Part shown: positions 7,971-15,613 of the stretch, in pieces
Position numbering within the stretch: the stretch's first letter is position 1
Layout: every line of letters starts with the position of its first letter
Source: Lentzea waywayandensis
Lineage (GTDB): Bacteria; Actinomycetota; Actinomycetes; Mycobacteriales; Pseudonocardiaceae
Direction of reading: 5' to 3'
Assembly (NCBI RefSeq): GCF_900115955.1
Contig: NZ_FOYL01000006.1
Coordinates: 417,950-481,949, forward strand
Length of the DNA stretch: 64,000 bases
The notes under the pieces: generated by a model
Database searches by the model: none
The model's input: the letters and a program-made list of their open reading frames with translations, nothing else
Told to the model about the DNA's origin: nothing
Made by a program: the position numbers and the translations under genes

Positions 7971-8363
7971 GTGATCGACAAGGTGGCTTGGATCTATCTG
8001 AACGACGGCCGCGTGCTCGGCACCCGGTCGGCAGGCAAGGACACGTACTACCTGCCCGGCGGCAAGCGCGAGCCGGGGGAGTCCGACGTCGAGACGCTCG
8101 TGCGCGAGATCCGCGAGGAGCTGTCCGTCGAGATCGACGCGGCGTCGGCGAAGCACCTGGGGACGTTCGAAGCGCAGGCACACGGCCACACGTCGGGGGT
8201 GACCGTGCGCATGACCTGCTACACCGCGTCGTTCGACGGGGAACCGGTGGCGTCGGCCGAGATCGAGGAACTCGCCTGGCTCACCACCGCCGACGCGGAC
8301 CGGATCTCACCGGTCGACCGGATCATCTTCGCCCACCTGAACGAGGCAGGGCTTCTTCGCTGA
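7971..8363 (+). CDS. Nudix hydrolase
   Basis: 130 residues from GTG 7971, 10 nt after the azoreductase stop, so probably in the same transcript. The Nudix box is GKREPGESDVETLVREIREE followed by LSV: it keeps the G-x5-E-x7-RE-x2-EE core, with Ser in place of the last conserved Gly. The N-terminal strand DKVAWIYLNDGRVLGTRSAG and YYLPGG fit the fold. Family members cleave nucleoside diphosphate-linked compounds, often oxidised nucleotides. Placement with an azoreductase would fit a damage-control role, but the substrate is not deducible. Confidence 0.88.
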   Translation: MIDKVAWIYLNDGRVLGTRSAGKDTYYLPGGKREPGESDVETLVREIREELSVEIDAASAKHLGTFEAQAHGHTSGVTVRMTCYTASFDGEPVASAEIEELAWLTTADADRISPVDRIIFAHLNEAGLLR

Positions 8364-8381
8364 CCCTCTGAAACGCGAGAA

Positions 8382-8402
8382 GAGGAGAGCGCTGCTCTCC
8401 TC
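8382..8402 (+). terminator. Terminator hairpin after the Nudix gene
   Basis: GAGGAGAGC (8382-8390) and GCTCTCCTC (8394-8402) form a perfect 9-bp stem with a 3-nt loop, starting 19 nt after the Nudix stop. There is no T-run, which is usual in high-GC actinomycetes. Confidence 0.65.
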
Positions 8403-8420
8403 CCACTTCAACATATAGCG

Positions 8421-8451
8421 CACCCGGGGTCTTGCCACAAGACCCCGGGTG
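8421..8451. promoter_or_regulatory. Rifamycin-associated-element-like palindrome upstream of rox
   Basis: Two perfect 14-bp arms (8421-8434 and 8438-8451) surround a 3-nt centre. The core is CTTGCCACAAG flanked by GGGGT and ACCCC. Published rifamycin-associated elements (RAE) upstream of rph, arr, rox and helR genes are about 19-bp palindromes with a GGGG-CTTGC-GCAAG-CCC type core, so the resemblance is close. It ends 54 bp before the rox ATG. It could also act as a terminator for the preceding genes, but a separate hairpin already does that at 8382-8402. Confidence 0.6.
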
Positions 8452-8505
8452 TACTTCATCATTTCCCAGCCAACGTCATCTACCTGGGGAAATGGGGAAG
8501 ACTCC

Positions 8506-9936
8506 ATGATCGACGTCATCATCGCCGGCGGTGGACCGACCGGCATGATGCTGGCCGGCGAACTGCGGCTGCGCGGCGTGAGCGTGGTGGTGCTGGAACG
8601 GGATCCGGAGCCGACAAAGGTCGTCCGGGCGCTCGGCCTGCACGCGCGCAGCATCGAGATCCTGGACCAGCGCGGCATCGCCGACCGGTTCCTGACAGCA
8701 GGCCAGACGCACCCGCTGGCCGGGTTCTTCGCGGGCATCGACAAGCCCGCGCCGGAACGGCTGAACACGAAGTACCCGGTCGTCCTCGGCCTGCCGCAGC
8801 CGAACATCGAGCGCCTGCTCACCGAGCACGCCGTCGAGGCCGGCGCCGAGATCCGGCGCGGCAGCACGGTGACCGCGTTCGCGCAGGACGACGAGGGTGT
8901 GACCGTCGACCTGGCGGACGGCACGTCGTTGCGGACGCGGTACCTGGTCGGCTGCGACGGCGGCCGCAGCACCGTGCGGAAGCTGGCCGGCATCGACTTC
9001 CCCGGCGAGCCGTCGCGGGTGGAGACGCTGCTGGGGGAGATGGAGATCGGCATCCCCTGGGAGGAGGCGATGCCGCTGATGCTGGAGGTCCGCAAGACCC
9101 AGAAGCGGTTCGGCATCGGACCGATCGGCGGCACCGCGACGTACCGCGTCATCGTGCCCGCCGAGGGGGTGAACGAGGACCGTGCGGTCGTGCCGACCCT
9201 GGACGACTTCAAGGAGCAGCTCGTCAAGATCGCCGGGACCGACTTCGGCGTGCACGCGCCGCGGTGGATGTCCCGCTTCGGCGACGCCACCCGGCAGGCC
9301 GAGCGCTACCGGTCCGGCCGCGTGTTCCTCGCCGGCGACGCGGCGCACGTTCACCCGCCGACCGGCGGCCAGGGGCTCAACCTCGGCGTGCAGGACGCGT
9401 TCAACCTGGGCTGGAAGCTCGCCGCGGCCGTGCACGGCTGGGCTCCCGCGGATCTGCTCGACACCTACGAGGCCGAACGGCATCCGGTCGCCGAGGAGGT
9501 GCTGAACAACACCCGTGCGCAGATCGAACTGATGAAGGTCGAGCCGGGACCGCAGGCGGTGCGGCGGCTGTTCACCGAGCTCGTGCAGTTCGAGGAGGTC
9601 AACCGCCACCTGATCGAAAAGATCATCGCGGTCTCCGTCCGGTACGACCTCGGCTCGGAGAACGACCTGGTGGGCAGGCGGATCGGCGACCTCGCGCTCA
9701 AACGCGGCGGGCTCTACGACCAGATGCACGCCGGTCGCGGCATCCTGCTCGACCAGGCAGGGACGTTGTCGGCCGGCGGCTGGGCGGATCGCGTCGACCA
9801 CGTCGTGGACGTCAGCGAGGACCTCGACGCGCCCGCCGTGCTGCTGCGGCCGGACGGGCACGTGGCGTGGGCCGGCGACGACCAGGCAGCCCTGGAAGGG
9901 GAGTTGGCCCGCTGGTTCGGGGCGGCTGCCGGCTGA
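8506..9936 (+). CDS. rox: Rifampicin/rifamycin monooxygenase (Rox-type FAD hydroxylase)
   Basis: 476 residues from ATG 8506, with GGGGAAG upstream. It is a class A flavoprotein hydroxylase: DVIIAGGGPTGMMLAGELRL (FAD fold), LVGCDGGRSTVRKLAGI (DG motif) and RVFLAGDAAHVHPPTGGQGL (GD motif). The C-terminal thioredoxin-like domain ends in HVAWAGDDQAALEGELARWF. Length and many segments (HARSIEILDQRGI, GTDFGVHAPRWMSRFGDATR, DHVVDVSEDLDAPAVLLRPD) match Rox, which hydroxylates the rifamycin naphthalene ring and linearises the ansa chain. The RAE-like palindrome upstream supports this over a generic aromatic hydroxylase. Symbol is by family resemblance. Confidence 0.85.
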   Translation: MIDVIIAGGGPTGMMLAGELRLRGVSVVVLERDPEPTKVVRALGLHARSIEILDQRGIADRFLTAGQTHPLAGFFAGIDKPAPERLNTKYPVVLGLPQPNIERLLTEHAVEAGAEIRRGSTVTAFAQDDEGVTVDLADGTSLRTRYLVGCDGGRSTVRKLAGIDFPGEPSRVETLLGEMEIGIPWEEAMPLMLEVRKTQKRFGIGPIGGTATYRVIVPAEGVNEDRAVVPTLDDFKEQLVKIAGTDFGVHAPRWMSRFGDATRQAERYRSGRVFLAGDAAHVHPPTGGQGLNLGVQDAFNLGWKLAAAVHGWAPADLLDTYEAERHPVAEEVLNNTRAQIELMKVEPGPQAVRRLFTELVQFEEVNRHLIEKIIAVSVRYDLGSENDLVGRRIGDLALKRGGLYDQMHAGRGILLDQAGTLSAGGWADRVDHVVDVSEDLDAPAVLLRPDGHVAWAGDDQAALEGELARWFGAAAG

Positions 9937-10034
9937 GCACCCGGCGCGGGCACGGGGAGCCCCGTCCGCTCGTCCGGGACGTTCGCTGAGGTCACCCGTT
10001 CGAGGGCCGGAGGCGCTTTGTCACACTGTGCGGC

Positions 10035-10985
10035 GTGTCCGAGCCGATGACAGCCGTGCTGCTGCGCGCAGCCGAGCTCACCGCCTCAGGGAAGCCGCGG
10101 CAGGCGATCGACCTGTTGCGGCCCCTCGTGGCGGCGAATCCTCGGCACGCCGAGGCGTGGTGCCGGCTCGCCGCCGCCCACCTCGACCTCGGCGAGGCGG
10201 ACCAGGCGCTCGACTCGGCCAAGCGCGCGATGGTGCTCGACGGCGAGCCCGCCTGGCCGCAGCGGCTCGCGGCCCTGGCGCTGAGCGACCTCGGCCGGCA
10301 CCAGGAGGCGGCGGTCGCGGCGCGGGAGTCCGTGCGGCGCAAGCCCGGCGACTGGCGTTGCTACGTCGTGCTCGCCGAGGTCCTCGCGGACAACCCGGAC
10401 GGCGCCGTGGAGGCGTTCGACACGGCCCTGCACGCCTCCCAGCTCGCGCCGACCGAGGCACGGGCGTTCCAGGTGCTCGGCGACGCGGCGCTGCGCATGC
10501 GCGACTGGGGCACCGCTGAGCACGCCTACCGGACGGCGATCAAGCTCGACCCGTCCGACGCGGACTCCAAGGCGAACCTCGCGACCGTGCAACGGCGGCG
10601 TTCGTCCCGGCCCACCCAGCTGCAGCTGAACAAGGTGCAGGTGTGGCGAGCGCTGCGCATGCTCTCGTTGTTGCTGGTCGGCGGCGGTTTACTCGCGTTG
10701 ATCGCCGGCATGCCCAGGCCGACGCCCTACCTGGGGTTCTTCACCGGCGCGCTGGTGCTGTGCTGCCTGGTCGTGGCGTTGCGGCTGCGTCCGTTCAAGC
10801 TGCTCTTCAGCCTGCGCAAGCTCGCCGTGACGGTGTCCCTGCTCGCGGCATCGGCCCTGATCCTGGTCGGCTGGACCGTCGCGTTGTTCTTCGGGGCCAC
10901 CACGATGCAGCCACTTGTGCTTTCCTGGTTGTGCGCTGTCGTGGGGGGAGCGCTCGTCTACGTCGGTGGAGGCAGGAAGCGGTGA
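10035..10985 (+). CDS. TPR-repeat membrane protein
   Basis: 316 residues from GTG 10035. Residues about 5-190 are tetratricopeptide repeats (AAELTASGKPRQAIDLLRPL, RHAEAWCRLAAAHLDLGEAD, and RAFQVLGDAALRMRDWGTAE near the end). They are followed by a basic linker (QRRRSSRPTQ) and four hydrophobic segments from about residue 210 to 310. The TPR part should be cytoplasmic. Its stop overlaps the start of the next gene by 1 nt (TGATG), so they are coupled, and SecDF follows 40 bp after that. A role near protein export or the envelope is suggested only by this context. Confidence 0.8.
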   Translation: MSEPMTAVLLRAAELTASGKPRQAIDLLRPLVAANPRHAEAWCRLAAAHLDLGEADQALDSAKRAMVLDGEPAWPQRLAALALSDLGRHQEAAVAARESVRRKPGDWRCYVVLAEVLADNPDGAVEAFDTALHASQLAPTEARAFQVLGDAALRMRDWGTAEHAYRTAIKLDPSDADSKANLATVQRRRSSRPTQLQLNKVQVWRALRMLSLLLVGGGLLALIAGMPRPTPYLGFFTGALVLCCLVVALRLRPFKLLFSLRKLAVTVSLLAASALILVGWTVALFFGATTMQPLVLSWLCAVVGGALVYVGGGRKR

Positions 10986-11308
10986 TGCGTCGCAACGCGG
11001 TCGCGCTCGCGTTTCTGCTGTTCCTCGGACAGCTGTTCATCGTCGCCGCGCCCGCCGAGCCCGTCACCGCCGGTTCCGTCATCCGGCACGGCCACGACTT
11101 CGCGAACCTGCCCGTCACCGCGCCCAAACCGCACAACCCCCAGGCAGCCCAGGTCCCGCAGGCCCAGGTGCCGTCCGACGTGCCGCCGGTCGCGAAGCCC
11201 ACGATGCCGCTGCGGTTCGTCGTCTCCTTCGCCCGGCGCGTGCACCGCACGCCCGAGGGCATCCGCTGGACTCCGCAGCCTGCTCGTTCGCCGCCTTCCG
11301 GTCGCTGA
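10985..11308 (+). CDS. Small secreted or membrane-anchored Pro-rich protein
   Basis: 107 residues. The N-terminus MRRNAVALAFLLFLGQLFIV followed by AAPAEP is a signal peptide or membrane anchor. The rest is rich in Pro, Val and Gln with an imperfect short repeat (QAAQVPQAQVPSDVPPV) and a basic end. There are no Cys residues and no recognised domain. It starts on the stop of the TPR protein and precedes SecDF on the same strand. Function is unknown; it may be an orphan exported protein carried in this operon. Confidence 0.7.
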   Translation: MRRNAVALAFLLFLGQLFIVAAPAEPVTAGSVIRHGHDFANLPVTAPKPHNPQAAQVPQAQVPSDVPPVAKPTMPLRFVVSFARRVHRTPEGIRWTPQPARSPPSGR

Positions 11309-11350
11309 ATCTCCTTTTCCAGCAACCCTCTTCGGAAGGCTCACTCACCC

Positions 11351-13504
11351 ATGTCGCGCGACAACGCGCGCCGGGGTCTTCTCGCGCGCGGTCTCATAGC
11401 GCTCGGGGTCCTCGTCGCATCCGCTTTTCTCCTGCTCACCACAGATCCCCGCCTCGGCCTCGACCTGCGTGGCGGAACCCAGATCGTTCTCGAGGCCAAG
11501 GGCGACTCCGACGCCGCCGACCGTTCCCTGGAGGTGTTGCGCCGTCGAGTCGACGCGTTGGGCGTCGCCGAACCGGTGATCGCCCGTTCCGGCGAGAACC
11601 GCATCGTCGTCGAACTGCCCGGCGTGCAGGACCCCGCCGAGGCGGTGAAGGTCCTCGGCCAGACCGCGCAGCTCACCGTGCAGCGCAACGGCCAGACCGT
11701 CATGACCGGCGAGGGCATCTCGGACGCGCAGTCCGCGCGCAACCCGCAGGGCGCGGGTTTCGTGGTCAACGTCCAGTTCCAGGGCGAGGGCGCGAAGACC
11801 TGGCAGAAGGTCACCGGCGAGGCGGCCTGCGAGCCGTCCGGCACTCCCGGCCGGCAGATCGCGTTCGTGCTCGACGGCAAGCCGATCTCGTCACCGGAGG
11901 TCAGCCTCGACACCCCGTGCGGCGCCGGCCAGGCAGGTGGCGCGACCACGGTCACCGGCCGTTTCTCCCAGCCGGAAGCCAAGGAACTGGCCCTGGTCAT
12001 CCGCTCCGGCGCGTTGCCGGTGCCGGTCGAGGTGATCGAACAGCGCACCGTCGGCGCGACCCTGGGCGCGGAGGCCATCGAGGCCAGCGCCAAGGCCGCG
12101 ATCATCGGCATCGCGCTGACCTCGTTGTTCCTGATGTTCGCCTATCGCCTGGCCGGTTTCCTGGCCTTGGTCGCCCTGGTCGGCTACGCGGGCGTCGCCT
12201 ATGCCGGGCTGCTGGCGGTGGGGGCGACGTTGACGTTGCCGGGTCTGGCCGGCTTCGTGCTGGCGATCGGAATGGCGGTCGACGCGAACGTCCTGATCTT
12301 CGAACGCGCCCGCGAGGAGTACGCCCGGAAACCCAATCTCCGCCGCGCCTCCGAGAGCGGCTTCCGCGGTGCGTTGAGCGCGATCGCCGACTCGAACGTG
12401 ACGACGCTGCTGGCCGCCGGTCTGCTGTTCTGGCTGGCCACCGGCCCGGTCCGGGGCTTCGGCGTCACGCTGACCATCGGTGTGCTGGCGTCGATGTTCA
12501 GTGCTCTGGTCTTGTCGCGCGTGCTCGTGGTGTGGGCGCTCGGCACCCGTTTCGTCGGTCGGTACCCCCAGCTGAGCGGCCTGCACACGTTGGGCTGGGT
12601 CCGTCAGCGCCTGTCCGTCGTGCTGTACCGCCGCCCGTCGTTGTGGCTGATCAGCGCCGGTGCCGTGGTGCTCGTGGCGTTCGCGGGTCTCTTCGCGCGG
12701 GGCCTGAACCTGGGCGTCGAGTTCACGGGCGGCCGCATGCTCGACTTCACCGCGGGCGGCACCGTGGACGCGGGCCGCGTGCGCACCGCTTTGGGTGATG
12801 CGGGCTTCTCCGACGTGGTCGTCTCGTCGTCGGGCAACGAGGTCTCCTTGCGCACCGGCCCGATCGACGAGGCGCAGTCCGCGCGGATCGGCCAGGTGGT
12901 GAGCTCGGCCGTCGACGGCGGCGCCCGCCAGGCGAGCAACGAGCTGATCGGCCCGTCGCTCTCGTCCGAACTGCGCCGCAACGCCGTGATCGGCCTCGCC
13001 ATCGCCGTAGCCGCCCAACTCGGCTACCTGGCCATCCGGTTCGACTGGCGCCTCGGCGTGGCCACGGTCGCCGCACTGCTCAGCGACGTCCTGGTGCTGG
13101 TCGGCATCTTCGCGTGGCTGGGCAAGACCGCGGACGGCGTGTTCCTGGCGGCCCTGCTGACCGTGATCGGCTACTCGGTCAACGACTCGGTAGTCGTCTT
13201 CGACCGCCTGCGCGAACTGCGCGGCTCCCGACTGAAGGCCTCGTACCCGGACGTGGTCTCCGACGCGGTGGTCCAAACCGTGCCCCGCACCGTGAACACC
13301 GGCATAGGCGTGCTCTTCGTCCTGGCGGCGTTGCTGGTGCTGGGTGACGGCTCGCTGGCCAACTTCGCCACCGCACTCCTGATCGGCCTGGTGGCAGGCA
13401 CGGTGTCCACAGTGGTCACCGCCGCGCCCGTCGCCATCTGGCTGGAATCGCGCTGGCCACGTCGAGCGGTTTCGAAGAAGCGCCCGGAAGGAGCGCGGGC
13501 CTGA
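11351..13504 (+). CDS. secDF: SecDF fusion, protein-export membrane protein
   Basis: 717 residues in one frame: an N-terminal SecD half and a C-terminal SecF half. The SecD half has TM1 (about 12-30), GLDLRGGT (36-43), a periplasmic domain shortened to under 200 residues, and TM2-6 with AIGMAVDANVLIFERAREE. The SecF half restarts with GLNLGVEFTGGRMLDF near residue 457 and ends with TM segments containing VIGYSVNDSVVVFDRLREL. The conserved Asp pairs of the proton path are present in both halves. Actinomycetes usually carry separate secD and secF near ruvABC; some, such as Streptomyces, also have a fused second copy. The neighbours here fit that second-copy type. Confidence 0.92.
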   Translation: MSRDNARRGLLARGLIALGVLVASAFLLLTTDPRLGLDLRGGTQIVLEAKGDSDAADRSLEVLRRRVDALGVAEPVIARSGENRIVVELPGVQDPAEAVKVLGQTAQLTVQRNGQTVMTGEGISDAQSARNPQGAGFVVNVQFQGEGAKTWQKVTGEAACEPSGTPGRQIAFVLDGKPISSPEVSLDTPCGAGQAGGATTVTGRFSQPEAKELALVIRSGALPVPVEVIEQRTVGATLGAEAIEASAKAAIIGIALTSLFLMFAYRLAGFLALVALVGYAGVAYAGLLAVGATLTLPGLAGFVLAIGMAVDANVLIFERAREEYARKPNLRRASESGFRGALSAIADSNVTTLLAAGLLFWLATGPVRGFGVTLTIGVLASMFSALVLSRVLVVWALGTRFVGRYPQLSGLHTLGWVRQRLSVVLYRRPSLWLISAGAVVLVAFAGLFARGLNLGVEFTGGRMLDFTAGGTVDAGRVRTALGDAGFSDVVVSSSGNEVSLRTGPIDEAQSARIGQVVSSAVDGGARQASNELIGPSLSSELRRNAVIGLAIAVAAQLGYLAIRFDWRLGVATVAALLSDVLVLVGIFAWLGKTADGVFLAALLTVIGYSVNDSVVVFDRLRELRGSRLKASYPDVVSDAVVQTVPRTVNTGIGVLFVLAALLVLGDGSLANFATALLIGLVAGTVSTVVTAAPVAIWLESRWPRRAVSKKRPEGARA

Positions 13505-13514
13505 CGTTCCGCCC

Positions 13515-13592
13515 ATGCCGTGGGGTGATCGGGCCACCTGGTTCGGCGATCCTTTCGGCAACGAGTTCTTCCTAGCGCGGCTCGCTTCGTAG
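13515..13592 (+). pseudogene. Remnant of a VOC/glyoxalase-type protein C-terminus
   Basis: An open frame of 25 codons reads MPWGDRATWFGDPFGNEFFL and ends ARLAS-stop. The W-GDRATWF-DPFGNEF pattern is the usual last strand of vicinal-oxygen-chelate proteins. No upstream part of such a gene exists; SecDF ends at 13504. It is probably a relic of a deleted gene. The match is short, so chance similarity cannot be excluded. Confidence 0.45.
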
Positions 13593-13605
13593 CAAAGTAG
13601 GCGGC

Positions 13606-14766
13606 ATGACCTCCTTCGCCGCGTACCAGAACGAGATCTACCTGCAGGGGCTCGGTGGCGCCGTACCGCCGTTCACCACCGATCCGGACGCGCTGGAGCA
13701 GTCCGCGCGCGACCGGCTCGGACCGGGCCCGTTCTGGTACGTGGCGGGAGGCGCGGGCTCGAGCGCCACCGTGCGGGCGAACCGCGAGGCGTTCGACCGC
13801 GTGCGGATCGTGCCGCGGATGCTGACCAACGCGACCGAACGGCACCTCGGCGTCACCGTGCTGGGCACCGAGTTGCCCGCGCCGGTGATGCTCGCACCCG
13901 TTGGCGTGCAGTCGATTCTGCATCCGGACGGCGAGCTGGCGACCGCGCGGGCAGCGGCCGAGCTCGGGGTGCCGATGGTGCTGTCGACGGCGTCCTCGCA
14001 CACCATCGAGGAGGTCGCCGAAGCGTCCGGCGACGGGCCGCGCTGGTACCAGCTCTACTGGCCGAACGACCCCGACGTGTGCGCGTCGCTGCTGGATCGG
14101 GCGCGCAAGGCCGGGTACACGGCGCTGGTCGTCACCTTGGACACGTGGACGTTGGCGTGGCGGCCGCACGACCTGGACCAGGCCTACCTGCCGTTCCTGC
14201 GCGGGGTGGGCACGGCGATTCCGTTCAGCGACCCGGTTTTCCGCGCCGGCCTGCAGAAGTCGCCCGAGGAGGACCTGCCGATGGCGATCCTGCGGTGGGT
14301 GCAGCTGTTCACCGGCACCGACAAGTCGTGGGACCAGCTGGCGTTCCTGCGTGAGCACTGGGACGGGCCGATCGTCCTGAAAGGAATCCAGCACGCGGAC
14401 GACGCGCGCAAGGCCGTCGAGTACGGAATGGACGGTGTCGTCGTCTCGAACCACGGCGGGCGCCAGGTCGACGGCGCGGTCGGTTCGCTGGACGCGCTGC
14501 CGTCGATCGTCGAGGCGGTGGGGGAGCAGGTCGACGTGCTGTTCGACTCCGGGATCCGCACCGGCGCGGACATCGTGAAGGCGCTGGCGCTGGGCGCCAA
14601 GGCCGTGATGGTCGGGCGGCCCTTCGCGTACGGGCTGGCGCACGGCGGTCAGGTCGGCGTGAAGCACGTGCTGCGCAGCCTGCTCGCGGACTTCGACCTG
14701 ACGCTCGGGCTGTCGGGTCACCGCAGCCCGGCCGACCTGGGGCCGGACGCGCTGCGGTTCTCCTGA
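13606..14766 (+). CDS. FMN-dependent alpha-hydroxy-acid oxidase, lactate 2-monooxygenase-like
   Basis: 386 residues from ATG 13606. It is a TIM-barrel flavoprotein: PVMLAPVGVQSILHPDGELA (FMN contact), VLSTASSHTIEEV, WYQLYWPNDPD, IVLKGIQHADDARKAVEYGM, and the signature SNHGGRQVDGAVGSLDALPS with the catalytic His-Gly-Gly-Arg. The N-terminus FAAYQNEIYLQGLGGAVPPF and overall length are closer to mycobacterial lactate 2-monooxygenase than to glycolate oxidase. The reaction would be oxidation of L-lactate or a related 2-hydroxy acid with O2. Members of this subgroup also act on other hydroxy acids, so the substrate is not fixed. Confidence 0.88.
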   Translation: MTSFAAYQNEIYLQGLGGAVPPFTTDPDALEQSARDRLGPGPFWYVAGGAGSSATVRANREAFDRVRIVPRMLTNATERHLGVTVLGTELPAPVMLAPVGVQSILHPDGELATARAAAELGVPMVLSTASSHTIEEVAEASGDGPRWYQLYWPNDPDVCASLLDRARKAGYTALVVTLDTWTLAWRPHDLDQAYLPFLRGVGTAIPFSDPVFRAGLQKSPEEDLPMAILRWVQLFTGTDKSWDQLAFLREHWDGPIVLKGIQHADDARKAVEYGMDGVVVSNHGGRQVDGAVGSLDALPSIVEAVGEQVDVLFDSGIRTGADIVKALALGAKAVMVGRPFAYGLAHGGQVGVKHVLRSLLADFDLTLGLSGHRSPADLGPDALRFS

Positions 14767-14769
14767 ACG

Positions 14770-14805
14770 ACGTCGGCCGGGCCGCAGCTGCGACCCGGCC
14801 GACGT
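14770..14805. terminator. Bidirectional terminator between convergent genes
   Basis: ACGTCGGCCGGG (14770-14781) pairs perfectly with CCCGGCCGACGT (14794-14805) around a 12-nt loop, followed on the plus strand by TTCTTCTTCG. It lies between the convergent lactate-monooxygenase-like and espG genes. Confidence 0.75.
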
Positions 14806-14824
14806 GGCGGTTCTTCTTCGTCCC

Positions 14825-15604
14825 TTACGGCATGGTGGCGGTCATCCGCGCCAGCGTGCCGAAGTCGGCTGGCTGCACCCGCAGCCAGCCGTCGCTCTTG
14901 GCCGCGAGGTACCGCCCGCTCGGCGTGTCGATGTACGTGAGCGGGTTGGCGCAACGCTGCTTGCGACCGAGATGGTCGCGCTTGGCCGAGAAGAGCTGAC
15001 CACCACCGGTGCGCGGCTGGCTCATGATCTCGTTGAGCTGCGCGACCAACTGGTCGTTCGGCGTGCTCGTCGGTCTGCTCTGCTGCATGAACGAGCCGGT
15101 GTCCTCGTAGGACGGCTGCCGCTTCTGCTGCAGAGCCTCCTCGGGCAGCGTGATCGGGTTGCCCCTGCCCGCCGGCGTGGGCGGCAACGCGCCGACCAAC
15201 GCCTGCGGCGCCTCGTCCGCGCGCACCGGTTCGAGCACGAACTGCTGGTCCTGCGTGAGCACGATCCGCAGCGCGTCCTGGCCGTTCGACACGACCAGCA
15301 CGCTCTGCTGAGGGCCGTCCTTCAAACTGAAGAACGCCCAGTACTCCACGCCGGCCTCGACCACGAGCCGCAGCGCGTTCGCCAGATCCGGGTGGACCTG
15401 ACCGCCGTGCGCGAGCCCGTACTGCTCGAGCTGCGCCCACGCCGACCGCTGCAACCGTTCGAGCTCGCTCACGTCACCCGACTCGAGGAGTCCCTCGTCG
15501 AAGTCGACCTGAGCGAGCAGCGCACGGTGCATCGTCGGCAGGCCCGCGGCCTGCCACGCCTGGTAGAGCGCCGTGACAGGGATTGCGACCCTGCTCCGCA
15601 GCAC
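14825..15604 (-). CDS. espG: EspG-family type VII secretion-associated protein
   Basis: 259 residues from GTG 15604, with AAGGGGG upstream. Segments VEAGVEYWAFFSLKDGPQQS, LVVSNGQDALRIVLTQDQQF and the Ala/Pro loop around VGALPPTPAGRGNPITLPEE match the EspG family. EspG is a cytosolic chaperone that binds the tip of PE-PPE pairs and keeps them soluble for the ESX secretion machine. It is the last gene of a four-gene cassette (PE-like, DUF3558 lipoprotein, PPE, EspG) with gaps under 20 nt. No ecc genes are present nearby, so it must serve a machine encoded elsewhere. Confidence 0.85.
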   Translation of the reverse strand: MLRSRVAIPVTALYQAWQAAGLPTMHRALLAQVDFDEGLLESGDVSELERLQRSAWAQLEQYGLAHGGQVHPDLANALRLVVEAGVEYWAFFSLKDGPQQSVLVVSNGQDALRIVLTQDQQFVLEPVRADEAPQALVGALPPTPAGRGNPITLPEEALQQKRQPSYEDTGSFMQQSRPTSTPNDQLVAQLNEIMSQPRTGGGQLFSAKRDHLGRKQRCANPLTYIDTPSGRYLAAKSDGWLRVQPADFGTLARMTATMP

Positions 15605-15613
15605 GATTCCCCC

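Noticed and set aside
8421..8451. Reading this hairpin simply as a terminator
   Set aside because: A separate 9-bp hairpin already follows the Nudix stop at 8382-8402, and the core sequence resembles the rifamycin element upstream of a Rox-type gene.
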